Of a stretch of DNA of 64,000 nt, positions 19,264 through 29,010 are shown in pieces. Source of the stretch: Saprospiraceae bacterium. Its GTDB lineage: Bacteria > Bacteroidota > Bacteroidia > Chitinophagales > Saprospiraceae. The stretch covers positions 2,182,501-2,246,500 of the forward strand of contig JADKFX010000001.1 in NCBI GenBank assembly GCA_016717265.1. The letters are read 5' to 3'. Within the stretch, counting starts at the first letter, position 1, and every line of letters begins with the position of its first letter. The translations under genes were made by a program, and so were the position numbers. The notes under the pieces are model-generated. The model was not told where the DNA came from. It saw only the letters and a list, made by a program, of their open reading frames with translations, and did no database searches.

Positions 19264-19731
19264 CTAGCCCGGCAGAATTTGACCTTTAATTCCAGTTACC
19301 TTTAAAGTGTCACGGATGATATAAGCTGCTTTTATTGAATATGAATTCCTTACACCATTTGCGTATTGGTCAATTAGATTTTTAGTTTTAATATTTTGCT
19401 TTGATAAATATAAGACTTCTTCTTCAACCACAATATTACATTCTTCCATTGAATAGGTGTATAGGCTTTCAGAATGTTTGTTCCGGTGATTTTTATAAGG
19501 AATTACAAGTTGAATCCTTTCAGGAGCAACCTGTTTAACACCATTTATAAATAATTCATCCGATCCACTAGCATTGCCACTTCTGAATATTAGATGCTTG
19601 GTTTTCAAAGCAATCATACTACCAAAATCCTTTAGTTTCTCTTTATCCGCCTCTAGAACTGTCCTCTTTCCTTCAAGTAAGGCAACTGATCCCGGATGAT
19701 CATATTGCTGAATAAATTCCTTTAAGGTCAT
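19264..19731 (-). CDS. SLOG/LOG-like Rossmann nucleotide-binding protein, frameshifted
   Basis: This 155-residue frame carries the first two thirds of a Rossmann-type SLOG-like protein. It includes LIFRSGNASGSDELF (about residues 46-60), the glycine/serine-rich nucleotide-binding turn seen in LOG/YspA-type proteins. The frame stops early. The rest of the domain, including the GGxGHT motif, is in another frame down to 19119, so either the gene is broken or the sequence has an indel. The paralogue at 19885 lies on the other side of a 153-bp divergent promoter region. SLOG proteins often sense or process nucleotides in conflict systems; that role is family knowledge and is not shown here. Confidence 0.8.
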   Translation of the reverse strand: MTLKEFIQQYDHPGSVALLEGKRTVLEADKEKLKDFGSMIALKTKHLIFRSGNASGSDELFINGVKQVAPERIQLVIPYKNHRNKHSESLYTYSMEECNIVVEEEVLYLSKQNIKTKNLIDQYANGVRNSYSIKAAYIIRDTLKVTGIKGQILPG

Positions 19732-19884
19732 AACATTATAAATTGAAACTTGACATGAATCCCTTTAATTTACCTGCTAAAAAAAATGATAGAAGTCCGT
19801 TTATCAAATACTTTATTGTTTTTCAAGGTTAATGACGCAACAAAGTTATTAATGCTTTGTATATTTAACTGCTATTTCTAATAA

Positions 19885-20472
19885 ATGAGATCCGAATTAT
19901 CTGCCATTTTAGAACCCTATAATCACGATGACAACGTCTGTAGTTTTATTGGTACTCATAAAATCAAAGCAGAGGATTGTCATCAATTGATAAAACTCGG
20001 TTCTTTGCTTGTCTGGAATGCAAGTAATATGGTCTTCCGCTCTGGTAACTCTAAAGGAGCTGACTTTTATTTTAACCAGGGAATTATTAATAGCGCTGAT
20101 TGGCGACTTCAAATAATTGTACCTCATCATAATTATTTTCATTACTACAACAAGCCGGATAACGAATGCCCACCTGAAAAGCAGATCAGACATCCTGCAA
20201 ACCCTTCACATAACTTAGATAGATTTAGTTATCATGTTCTACGGAATATTTTCAACTCATTGGGTCCATCAATTATTCCCATTTCGGGCACATCCTTTGA
20301 AAGAATACAGATAAGCATCTTAGGTTATCAAAAATTAAAACCAGCTTCCGTGATTTTCTTTTACTGTGATCCAGAAGGTGAAAATAATGAAATCATCTCT
20401 CTGGGTAAAGACATCTGCAGGAAAAATGGAATTCGATTTTTTGATTCAACAGAATGGATGTCATGGCTATAA
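19885..20472 (+). CDS. SLOG/LOG-like Rossmann nucleotide-binding protein, intact paralogue
   Basis: A 195-residue protein clearly related to the divergent SLOG-like gene. It shares the MVFRSGNSKGADFYF turn (about residues 50-64), the IIVPH strand and the C-terminal FFYCDPEG ... WMSWL block. Unlike the partner it lacks the GGxGHT motif, having NNEIISLGKD there instead, so nucleotide handling may differ. It is transcribed away from the nuclease pair and may share a bidirectional promoter in 19732-19884. Two non-identical SLOG copies beside a nuclease suggest a sensor pair. The function is unknown. Confidence 0.83.
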   Translation: MRSELSAILEPYNHDDNVCSFIGTHKIKAEDCHQLIKLGSLLVWNASNMVFRSGNSKGADFYFNQGIINSADWRLQIIVPHHNYFHYYNKPDNECPPEKQIRHPANPSHNLDRFSYHVLRNIFNSLGPSIIPISGTSFERIQISILGYQKLKPASVIFFYCDPEGENNEIISLGKDICRKNGIRFFDSTEWMSWL

Positions 20473-20921
20473 TTATTTAATTAGAATAGTACCTTATTTG
20501 GAACTTTTTAAAACGTTTGCATATTTAGCGGAAGTTCCATTGCACTTTTTAGAATTATGCTTTAGTAGTATGGCTAATTCTAAATCTGGATTTTGATTAG
20601 TTTGGTAAGCGCAAGCCGCAAGCTATTTCATATAGGGTTCTGCGGTGTTGCGTTTTAGGCTAGAGTAGTTTTATGATTTGATGCCCAGTTCATGTATTAA
20701 TCCTTAGAAAAAAATTTCAACTTGAATTTTAATTTCTTCTATACAAGACTTAACATTATATAGATGTGTCGATACTTCCTAAGTATAAATTAAACAAATA
20801 AAAATACATATTCCTAGTTTGGTACCCATCTCCATGCAATATTGTTTTAATTACCTTCATTGCAAATTAATGCTACAATAATACTGTCGTAAAATAATTA
20901 ATAGTAATTTATTTAATATTT
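20473..20921. other. 449-bp gap with weak inverted repeat
   Basis: No convincing gene was seen. A G/C-rich imperfect inverted repeat lies at 20610-20622 (CGCAAGCCGCAAG) and 20640-20652 (CTGCGGTGTTGCG) inside otherwise AT-rich DNA. It could be a transcription terminator for the SLOG gene or a degenerate recombination-type hairpin. The rest is AT-rich and probably holds the promoter of the gene at 20922. Confidence 0.35.
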
Positions 20922-21641
20922 ATGAAAAAAATAATATTATTCGCAATAATTCCAACTCTTCTTTTGGGCTTTGTTGCATTCTACAAATACGGTTCTTTTA
21001 CTATGGAAGGCAGCTCGACAAATAATCAAGTTGAGCAGACTAATAATATAAATGCTACAGTAAAATCAAATCTAAACGCTGTAAATAGCAATTCTAACGC
21101 TAATCATCCTGAATTAGTTAAAGAAAACGTGAATAGCCAGTCAATTAAAAAAAATGATATACCAGCAAATTGGAAAGTTTACTCAAATAATAAGCTTGGA
21201 ATTTCTTTTTCTTACCCAAACACATGGGTACAATATGAAAAAGAAAATGACTTTATAAATTTATCAGGAAATATTACCGGAACAGAGTTTGGTTTTAGTG
21301 ACTCAACAACTCAAACATTTTTAATAATTAATTACCATCGAAATAGCCCGGATAAAAGTATTTACAGTGATGCATTATCTAAGGCTGATGCAAATCCTGG
21401 AGATTCAGAGCTCAATATTGACGGCATTAAAGCAATCAAAAGAATTAGTATAATAGATACAGGCTCAAAAGGTCAGAAACTAAAGCCTCCATTTAAATTA
21501 ATTTGGATTAATTTTTTGGATAAGAATAAATCCATTGGAGAATTTGACATGCAGTTTAGAACGCCAATAACTGAACAAAATGATGTAAACATTGAGATCT
21601 CCCAATTGGATAAAATCTTATCTAGTTTTAAATTTTATTGA
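20922..21641 (+). CDS. membrane-anchored protein with PsbP-like domain
   Basis: A 239-residue protein with an N-terminal signal or anchor helix (about residues 3-20), an Asn/Ser-rich linker of about 65 residues, and a C-terminal domain starting at NWKVYSNNKLGISF. The FSYPNTWVQYE pattern in that domain is typical of PsbP-like and lipoprotein domains that follow a Y-x-N-x-x-x-x-G-F-S/F-x-Y-P-x-x-W theme. It lies 24 bp before the giant muramidase-lipase gene and is probably co-transcribed with it. It may be an accessory or an immunity-type partner; this is inference only. Confidence 0.75.
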   Translation: MKKIILFAIIPTLLLGFVAFYKYGSFTMEGSSTNNQVEQTNNINATVKSNLNAVNSNSNANHPELVKENVNSQSIKKNDIPANWKVYSNNKLGISFSYPNTWVQYEKENDFINLSGNITGTEFGFSDSTTQTFLIINYHRNSPDKSIYSDALSKADANPGDSELNIDGIKAIKRISIIDTGSKGQKLKPPFKLIWINFLDKNKSIGEFDMQFRTPITEQNDVNIEISQLDKILSSFKFY

Positions 21642-21665
21642 TATAAAAGTTTAAATTTCGATAAT

Positions 21666-24600
21666 ATGAAAAGACATATTCTCATAATGTCAATGCTATT
21701 TATCACGGGCAATTTAATCGTTGCACAAGCAATACGTGGTATAGATGTCTCCCACTATCAAGGTACAATAGATTGGAAGAAGGTTCATGATGGAGCAGGT
21801 ATAGTCTTTGCTTTTGCGAAGGCAACAGAGGGTATAACTAATTCTTTAAACGATGATTTTTTTACTAAAAACATGATAAATGGAATTAATGCAGGAGTGG
21901 TAATGGGGGCATATCATATAGCTAGACCGACCATTAATTCAGCAGAGGATGAAGCCAACCACTTTTTAAGTGTCGCAGCTTGTTTCATTGGGCCTGGTCA
22001 ATTACCTCCGGTATTGGACCTAGAACCAGACTATATAGATCCACTAACTAAATCAGCTTTGTCTGCCTGGATACTTATATGGGTGACAACAGTGCAAAAT
22101 GCAACTGGAATAGCACCTATTATATATACTACTAGTTTTTATGCAGCTAACCGAATAAATATAACGTTAAATTCTTATAAACTTTGGATTGCTACTTATC
22201 CTAGTAACCCAATTATTCCACCATCCAATCTTGGTGTCTGGTCAAATTGGACATTTAATCAATATTCAGCAGATATCGCCATGATCTCAGGTATCATTAC
22301 GCCTGTCGATTTAGATGTTTTTAATGGGTCAATTAATGACTTAAATAATTTGATTGGAGTACACCCCAATCCTCATTCATTTGATCTTAAATGGGCAAAT
22401 AGTATCGGAGGAATTAATAATGACGAAGCAAAATCAATATTAATAGATAAAAATGGAGATTATTATCTAGCTGGTAAGTTTAGTGGATCAGTTGATTTTG
22501 ATCCGGGACCTGGAAATACAATACTAAATTCAAATGGCTCAATATTCATAGCTAAATATGCGAACAATGGAGATTTTATATGGGTAAAACAATTAGAAAC
22601 AAATTATATAGGTGGATTTGGTTGGCCACATGGATATCCTGGAAAGGTCTGTATGGCAATAGATAATAATTCAAATTTATTAATTACCGGTGTTTATTCT
22701 GGAGCAACTGATTTCGATCCTGGTCCTGAAAAATTTAAACTAACAGCTTCAACTGATAACGCATTCATTTTAAAACTTGATCCAGGTGGCAATTTTATAT
22801 GGGTTAAGGTATTTAATTCAATAGGATCAAATGAAATCAAATCCTTGGCAATAGATTCGGATAATAATGTTTATACAGTTGGAACATTTAGGCAAAAAAC
22901 CGATCTCGATCCTGGATTAGGTACTTTTGATACAAATGTAGGATCTAGCATGTTTATTGATAAATTAAATGAATCTGGTAATTTTGTATGGGCAAAGGCA
23001 TACAATTTAGGTTTCCCAGAATTTGATTATTCTATCAAAATTGATTTATCTAATAATCCAATTATTTCTGGCTCATTTACAAATAAATTTTCATGTTTTA
23101 ATTGTGGCCTAGAAGGTACTTTGGTGTCACTAGGGTTTTATGATATTTTTGTAGCAAAATATAATAGTGCAGGTACTATATTATGGGCGAAATCATTCCC
23201 ATCTAATGAAAACATACAGAATACCGCTTTTAATTATGACAATTCAATTGAAATTGACAAAAGTGGTAATGTTTATATCATAGGTAATTATTTTACTCCA
23301 ACAGACTTTGATCCAGGACCAGGTCAGTATTATTTAGATCCATTTGACTTATTTAATCTTTTCTTTAATACTTTCTTAGTCAAACTAGATCCACTCGGAA
23401 AGTTTGTATGTGCAAAAAGAGTATTAAGTGGGTCTGGTGGCTATATAAATGATATAAAAATTAAAAATGATTTTCTGTATATAACAGGTGTATATAATAG
23501 TAATACACCTATGAATACAGTTGATTTTGATCCGGGGCCTAATAAATATTATTTAAATTCGGAATTAGATTACTGTTTTGAATGCGATAATTATGATGTT
23601 TACATCACAAAATTAGATCTTAATGGCAATTTTGTAGATGCACAAAACTTTGGAAGTAAAACTCGAGATATTTCAAGTGAGCTTGCAATTGATGAAAAAA
23701 ACAATTTATTTATAACTGGTGCTTATTCAAGCTCAATTAGTAATCATATAAACGGTTCTAAACTCGAACTTTCATCAAAAGGTCTATATGATACTTATGT
23801 ATTAAAGTTTGGCCAAGATTTAAACGCAATACCTAAAGTTAATTCTTTAATTTGTACAAATGTTATTAAAGGTCATCAAGGCATTCAGGAAAATAAAACG
23901 ATATACGAAGATCATACACCAAATGCAAACAATGAACCAATAAAAATTTGCGCTGACGGTTCAACCGCCACGTATTTCAAAATCAATGTAGCTTCTGATC
24001 CTCAAAATTTCAGTTTTCAAATTCTTAAAAAGAATGGAAATATAGCTAATTCGACAGATGCAGATACTATTGGTTTGCTTGGTACTGCCTATTTAATTAA
24101 CAATGGTAATGATGTTGAAATCTCATATACTGCTCCAAAATATATGGAAGGTGAAGGAATTCATAGGACTCTTACTTTGCAAGTAACTTATAAAGGCATT
24201 GCAATTAATAACATTAATTTTCCCTTGCATATTTATAGAGCACCAGTCATGTTTGTGCATGGTATCTGGGGAGACAAAATGTCATTTCCTAAGGAGTCAG
24301 CGGTGTCATTTGGGGGGGTAATAGGTTCATATTTCCCAACTGGAGGCATAATCAAATATTTAACTACAAGCGAGAAATTGTATCCATATTATCCCAAAAT
24401 TCTTAGTGATATTGAGGAGAGAGCACCTTTGTTTTGGTTTGTTGACTATTCCAATGTAAATGACGCATCTGGTAAGTTCAATGAGTATCAAAATGTAATT
24501 TATGGAGATATGAGTGTATTTTTAAATAAATTAAGACTAAATAAATTTTCTTGTTCAAAAATTGATTTGATGTGTCATTCAATGGGCGGAATAGTAGCGA

Positions 24601-27416
24601 GATTATTTCTACAAGACCCAAGGTATAAAAACAATAATAATATTCATAAATTTATAACTCTTGATTCCCCACACAATGGAACTCAATCTTCAAATTTCCT
24701 TTTATCACCTGTTGGAAAAACTGTTAAAGATTATTTTAACGATCATGATATGCCTTGTGATAATGGGGCAGTTGAAGATTTAAGCGCTAATAGTTGTGCG
24801 ATGCAATTATTAAATGCAGCTGGACAACTTCAATATTTTAAAGAAAGGAAAGTGCCTACAAATGTGATTATATGCAAAGAAACGCCCAAGGATTGTGAAT
24901 CTTTAGCAACTTGTGGCTTCAGTGAACATTTTATTGTAGCCAAATCAACAAAAGCATACAATAAATATTACAAGACTAACTTATCTAAAGTTGAATTTGT
25001 TTTAAAAATGTTTGACAATGATAACAGTGATTTAGTTGTACCTATTAAATCGCAAAAGAATGGTTTATCAAAGTCAAGTGAATTTGAAAATTTAACGCAT
25101 ACTGACATAAGAGTTAGTCCTTCTGATGAAGCATTAAAACACTTAAAAAAACTATTAAATGCAAATAATAATGATGCCACCCTTTTTAGTATAGATGGAT
25201 TCAGTCCAAGTAAATTAAATTCTGTTTTTGGTGAGGAATGCAATTTAAGAGGGTTGCCACCATCAATTGAAAACAATCTGCTTTATAAGCTTGAAATTGT
25301 TGTATTAAATCAAGGTGATATACAGAGCGATGATACGCTTAAAATAAAAGTTATTGGGTCACTGAATTTAGATGAAATTGAATTAACCTGCGGAAGCTCT
25401 AAATACCCAATTTTTTATAATAATTCAACTAATTTGGATACAGCAATATTCAATATACCCCTTTCTGGCTTAGTTGATGGTTCAGTTATTATAATGGCGC
25501 AAGGATTTGATTCGACAGCATACGTAATTGAGAAACACATATTTATTAATGTTTTACCTACATCAACTCTCGAGTTAATAAAAGCAGATAAAGATACTTT
25601 TTTAATAGATCATGAAAATGGAGGAAAAGTTTACGTCATGGGCTTTTACAACGATAGTACTTCTAGAAATCTATATACTAGAAATGGATTAGTTTTTTGT
25701 ATTTCGGATCCAAGTATAATTGATATAGATTCAAATTTAATAATTACTCCATTGAAAGTGGGATCAACAGATGTCATATTCAAATACAAAGACAAGAAGG
25801 ACACTATAAATGTGAATGTATTAAATATTTCAGACATACATCCATCAACTTTTCTAACTGAAAATTACTCAATTTGTTCTAATAGTATTATTTCATTCAA
25901 AAATTTAACCAATGGTAATCCTATTTCATTCTATTGGTCATTTCCTGGCGGATTTCCTTCAACTTCTACATTAAAAGACCCAATTATAAAATATTCTGCT
26001 TCTGGAAATTATAAAGTATCTTTAATTACGAGTTTTAGCACTGGAAGTGATACCTTAATTGTTGACAGTCTAATAACCGTAAATTTAAAACCCATAGTCA
26101 ATTTCAACCAACCCAATGTAAACGCTCCAACAATTAGCGGTCCTTGCACTGCTATTCTCGATGCTGGTAATCCTGGTTCAACATATTTATGGAGTACTGG
26201 TGAAACAACCCAATACATCACAGTCAATATATCCGGATCTTATATAGTTACTGTAACAAATGAAAATGGATGTTCAAGCATAGGAGACGTTTTTGCAAAC
26301 ATCGCAGACAAAGTAAAACCTGTTGTAAAAACAAAAAATATAACGGTTTACCTCAATGATAATAATTCTAAAGTCACTATAACACCAGAAATGATTGACA
26401 ATGGATCAAGCGACAATTGTGGAATGAAGTCAATTGTAGTGAATCCAAATATGTTTGAGTGTAAAAATGTCGGTTCAAATACAGTCTATCTTACTGTGAC
26501 TGATAATAATGGTAATACAAGTTCTGCAAGTGCATTAGTGAATGTAATTGATTCTCAATTTCCAAGGATAACTTGTCCTGCAGATAAGCAGGGTATTACA
26601 AAACCGGGAGCTTGTTCAATACCTTCCAGTTCTACTCCTCTTGGTAGTCCTACGGGATTAATTGATAATTGTGGTATAAAATATCCTGTAACTAATAATG
26701 CACCGGCTAATTATTCTGTGGGAATTACAAATGTAATCTGGACTGTATCAGATGTCAATGGCAATAAATCAACTTGCATACAACAAGTAACCGTATTACC
26801 ATTCACTTGTGGTAAACCAAGTCAAGTGTTAGTATCAGAAATTACAAAGAGCTCTGCTAAGATTAAATGGATAGCTGGCACTTGTGGGACTCAACATCAA
26901 TTAAATATTCGTCAGGAGATTATAACTGGTATTTATGGAGCATGGAGTGCATGGATAAGCGCAAGTGGTCCCGGATTACAACATGTATTTACTAATTTAG
27001 TATCTAACAAGAATTATCAATTTCAATTAAGAGGACTTTGTGGTACAGTTTATTCGGGTAATGTCATCGGTACTTTTAAAACAAAGCAAAACTTGAAGGA
27101 TGATGAATCACAAAACAGAAGTGCAGATGGTAAGGATCGCGCTGATAATTCAAATGAATCAATAGCAAAAATAGAGATCATACCAAATCCTGCAAGAGAC
27201 TATACTACACTTTTGATTCAGGGTTTTGAAAAGCAATCTAAAGAAGTGACTATGCTTGATTTTAGTGGTAAACTGGTATTTAATATCACTGTCAATGCTA
27301 CAGACAATCAATTGGAATTGGATCTGAATAAATTATCAGTGCATTCTGGAATTTATTTGATCAGAGTTTCAGATAATCAAAAGCAAAAGACAGAGCAATT
27401 GATGATTGAGAGGTAG
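21666..27416 (+). CDS. giant T9SS-secreted GH25 muramidase - propeller - lipase fusion
   Basis: A 1916-residue exported protein. After the signal peptide comes a GH25 lysozyme domain (about 22-225) with GIDVSHYQG, FAKATEG and LDLEPD. A repeat region (about 235-715) of DFDPGPG-containing units has the pattern of SBBP-type beta-propellers. An alpha/beta-hydrolase follows (about 855-1170), with FVHGIWG and the nucleophile elbow CHSMGG (Ser972), then TLDSPHNGT and a late THTD. Ig, PKD and HYR units, an FN3-like domain (about 1716-1800) and a T9SS sorting domain (IIPNPARDY, to the end) complete it. It could attack both peptidoglycan and lipids outside the cell. Joint use against other bacteria is inference. 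Confidence 0.92.
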   Translation: MKRHILIMSMLFITGNLIVAQAIRGIDVSHYQGTIDWKKVHDGAGIVFAFAKATEGITNSLNDDFFTKNMINGINAGVVMGAYHIARPTINSAEDEANHFLSVAACFIGPGQLPPVLDLEPDYIDPLTKSALSAWILIWVTTVQNATGIAPIIYTTSFYAANRINITLNSYKLWIATYPSNPIIPPSNLGVWSNWTFNQYSADIAMISGIITPVDLDVFNGSINDLNNLIGVHPNPHSFDLKWANSIGGINNDEAKSILIDKNGDYYLAGKFSGSVDFDPGPGNTILNSNGSIFIAKYANNGDFIWVKQLETNYIGGFGWPHGYPGKVCMAIDNNSNLLITGVYSGATDFDPGPEKFKLTASTDNAFILKLDPGGNFIWVKVFNSIGSNEIKSLAIDSDNNVYTVGTFRQKTDLDPGLGTFDTNVGSSMFIDKLNESGNFVWAKAYNLGFPEFDYSIKIDLSNNPIISGSFTNKFSCFNCGLEGTLVSLGFYDIFVAKYNSAGTILWAKSFPSNENIQNTAFNYDNSIEIDKSGNVYIIGNYFTPTDFDPGPGQYYLDPFDLFNLFFNTFLVKLDPLGKFVCAKRVLSGSGGYINDIKIKNDFLYITGVYNSNTPMNTVDFDPGPNKYYLNSELDYCFECDNYDVYITKLDLNGNFVDAQNFGSKTRDISSELAIDEKNNLFITGAYSSSISNHINGSKLELSSKGLYDTYVLKFGQDLNAIPKVNSLICTNVIKGHQGIQENKTIYEDHTPNANNEPIKICADGSTATYFKINVASDPQNFSFQILKKNGNIANSTDADTIGLLGTAYLINNGNDVEISYTAPKYMEGEGIHRTLTLQVTYKGIAINNINFPLHIYRAPVMFVHGIWGDKMSFPKESAVSFGGVIGSYFPTGGIIKYLTTSEKLYPYYPKILSDIEERAPLFWFVDYSNVNDASGKFNEYQNVIYGDMSVFLNKLRLNKFSCSKIDLMCHSMGGIVARLFLQDPRYKNNNNIHKFITLDSPHNGTQSSNFLLSPVGKTVKDYFNDHDMPCDNGAVEDLSANSCAMQLLNAAGQLQYFKERKVPTNVIICKETPKDCESLATCGFSEHFIVAKSTKAYNKYYKTNLSKVEFVLKMFDNDNSDLVVPIKSQKNGLSKSSEFENLTHTDIRVSPSDEALKHLKKLLNANNNDATLFSIDGFSPSKLNSVFGEECNLRGLPPSIENNLLYKLEIVVLNQGDIQSDDTLKIKVIGSLNLDEIELTCGSSKYPIFYNNSTNLDTAIFNIPLSGLVDGSVIIMAQGFDSTAYVIEKHIFINVLPTSTLELIKADKDTFLIDHENGGKVYVMGFYNDSTSRNLYTRNGLVFCISDPSIIDIDSNLIITPLKVGSTDVIFKYKDKKDTINVNVLNISDIHPSTFLTENYSICSNSIISFKNLTNGNPISFYWSFPGGFPSTSTLKDPIIKYSASGNYKVSLITSFSTGSDTLIVDSLITVNLKPIVNFNQPNVNAPTISGPCTAILDAGNPGSTYLWSTGETTQYITVNISGSYIVTVTNENGCSSIGDVFANIADKVKPVVKTKNITVYLNDNNSKVTITPEMIDNGSSDNCGMKSIVVNPNMFECKNVGSNTVYLTVTDNNGNTSSASALVNVIDSQFPRITCPADKQGITKPGACSIPSSSTPLGSPTGLIDNCGIKYPVTNNAPANYSVGITNVIWTVSDVNGNKSTCIQQVTVLPFTCGKPSQVLVSEITKSSAKIKWIAGTCGTQHQLNIRQEIITGIYGAWSAWISASGPGLQHVFTNLVSNKNYQFQLRGLCGTVYSGNVIGTFKTKQNLKDDESQNRSADGKDRADNSNESIAKIEIIPNPARDYTTLLIQGFEKQSKEVTMLDFSGKLVFNITVNATDNQLELDLNKLSVHSGIYLIRVSDNQKQKTEQLMIER

Positions 27417-27618
27417 TATAATCGAAAAATAATATAGGTGTATATGCATTTCCTTGTACGAATACCATGCATCAGCGAAAGGAGAATATATAAGCTAGTT
27501 ACAATTGCTAGGACGGATACGATAAATTAGTCATGAGACTTTTAGATGTTCTCTTATGAAGATTTTATAATTCATGTATAACCTAGTTAGCAGCCATTAT
27601 TAAGAAAATACTATTAAT

Positions 27619-27798
27619 ATGAAAAAAAGAATATTTCAATTTAACGGAACTATACCAAAGGAAATAGGAAAGGATATTGAGATCCAGCGGGAATTCCTTG
27701 AAGCCTTAAAACAGAAGGATGAAAACAAATTACTCAATTTTGGTTTAGATATGAAATTAATTGAAAATGGCTTACGAATACTTAAAGCAAAAGGATAA
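27619..27798 (+). CDS. small hypothetical protein (59 aa)
   Basis: A short frame starts ATG at 27619 (MKKRIFQFNG) and ends TAA at 27798. The predicted protein is charged and helical, with no signal peptide and no known motif. Its last 32 bases overlap the start of the next gene in another frame, which suggests coupled translation. It is too short for family recognition. Support comes from its clean start context and from the overlap. Confidence 0.5.
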   Translation: MKKRIFQFNGTIPKEIGKDIEIQREFLEALKQKDENKLLNFGLDMKLIENGLRILKAKG

Positions 27799-28279
27799 CT
27801 TATTTGTATTTTCCACAAAAAATGAGAATGATTATTTAGTTTTCTTCAAATTCTCAGATGAGTATTTTACGCATACATGTACTCATTGTAAAAACATCTT
27901 TGAAATTTATGTAAATTGTATTAATAATGAGAATCCTGTTTTTGATCTTCAAACAATGGAAACTGTTATGGAAATAATAGAAGATTTTACTAAAGATGGA
28001 ACAGTTGCAGCAGTAATGTATAAGTGTTACGACGGAGATGGAAGAGGCTGCAAAAGAGAAGCTCATTTTGAAAGAACCTTTGAAAACTCAGAACTAAATA
28101 ATTTCGAGTATTATTCACATACATATCTATTTGAGGACGAAAAAGGAAAAATCGAATTAAGATATAACCTACTGGCTGCCACTGATAATGAAAACTATTC
28201 AGAAATTGTTGATGATTTCTATGACGCACCGAATTATTGGTTTAACAATTCAACGGAAATCAGAGATGAAGAAGAATAA
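27767..28279 (+). CDS. hypothetical protein with CxxC motif
   Basis: About 170 residues, with ATG at 27767 preferred (MAYEYLKQKDN); a TTG two codons upstream (27761) is also possible. A CTHC motif near residue 46 and two later cysteines (KCYDGDGRGC) may bind a metal. The C-terminus is strongly acidic. I do not recognise the family. It overlaps the 59-residue gene by 32 bp out of frame, so the two look like a small operon, reminiscent of two-gene toxin-antitoxin layouts, but no toxin motif is visible. Confidence 0.68.
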   Translation: MAYEYLKQKDNLFVFSTKNENDYLVFFKFSDEYFTHTCTHCKNIFEIYVNCINNENPVFDLQTMETVMEIIEDFTKDGTVAAVMYKCYDGDGRGCKREAHFERTFENSELNNFEYYSHTYLFEDEKGKIELRYNLLAATDNENYSEIVDDFYDAPNYWFNNSTEIRDEEE

Positions 28280-28359
28280 ATCAGATTTGTATGCATAAAA
28301 TGAAACCAAAGATGACAAGGCATTGACTTAATTAGGTAATTGTCATTTCAAATGTTTAA

Positions 28360-29004
28360 ATGCCAAACATCTATAATCCAAATAAATTTGATTTAGGATT
28401 CTTTCTAGATGAACAACGCAGTCAAACATATCAGTTAGCTACATCTAGTATTCCAAATCCAATTCAAGGTTCGCAGTTACTGATAAGTTATTCTTTTCCT
28501 AAAAAACATGTTTATATCAAGCTTGTGGATAATTCAGATATTCTGTGCGGAGTAATTAGGCTTCAAGAATTAAAAATAAATACTAAGAATTACTATATAG
28601 TTGAACGAGCATATACAAACCATTTTTATCGCCGTCAGGGAGTAATAATTCATTTATATAAATACGTACTTGAACTTGGCTATTCATTGATGTCAGACGG
28701 AACTCAAACTAATCCAGGAAGTATGAACCTCTGGAAGAATGCCAATACTCTTTTTAATTCGAAAAAAGTATATATCATCAATATAAAAACATTAAGCAAA
28801 AGGCGATATTTACTGCAACCTGATCATAAAATTTGGGGTAAGGAAACGAACGACGATTTCGATTTATTAGAAATGCATGAAAAAAAATATGCCTTAGAGA
28901 ATCTATATGAAAATGGTATCATTACAAAAGAACAACAGATTTTACATAACACTTATATAGACCAATTAGAAGATAGGTATAATATTAGGATTACAATAGA
29001 ATAA
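28360..29004 (+). CDS. hypothetical protein, possibly GNAT-like
   Basis: A 214-residue cytoplasmic protein. Residues about 75-130 contain a strand, then HFYRRQGVIIHLYKYVLELG and a later SDGTQTNPGSMNLW block. This spacing resembles the acetyl-CoA loop and following helix of GNAT acetyltransferases. The canonical R/Q-x-x-G-x-G/A motif is only partly kept (RRQGVI), so the call is tentative. It stands alone, 80 bp after the CxxC gene and just before an attC-like hairpin. It may be a cassette-type or phage-defence accessory gene. Confidence 0.65.
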   Translation: MPNIYNPNKFDLGFFLDEQRSQTYQLATSSIPNPIQGSQLLISYSFPKKHVYIKLVDNSDILCGVIRLQELKINTKNYYIVERAYTNHFYRRQGVIIHLYKYVLELGYSLMSDGTQTNPGSMNLWKNANTLFNSKKVYIINIKTLSKRRYLLQPDHKIWGKETNDDFDLLEMHEKKYALENLYENGIITKEQQILHNTYIDQLEDRYNIRITIE

Positions 29005-29010
29005 AAAGGC

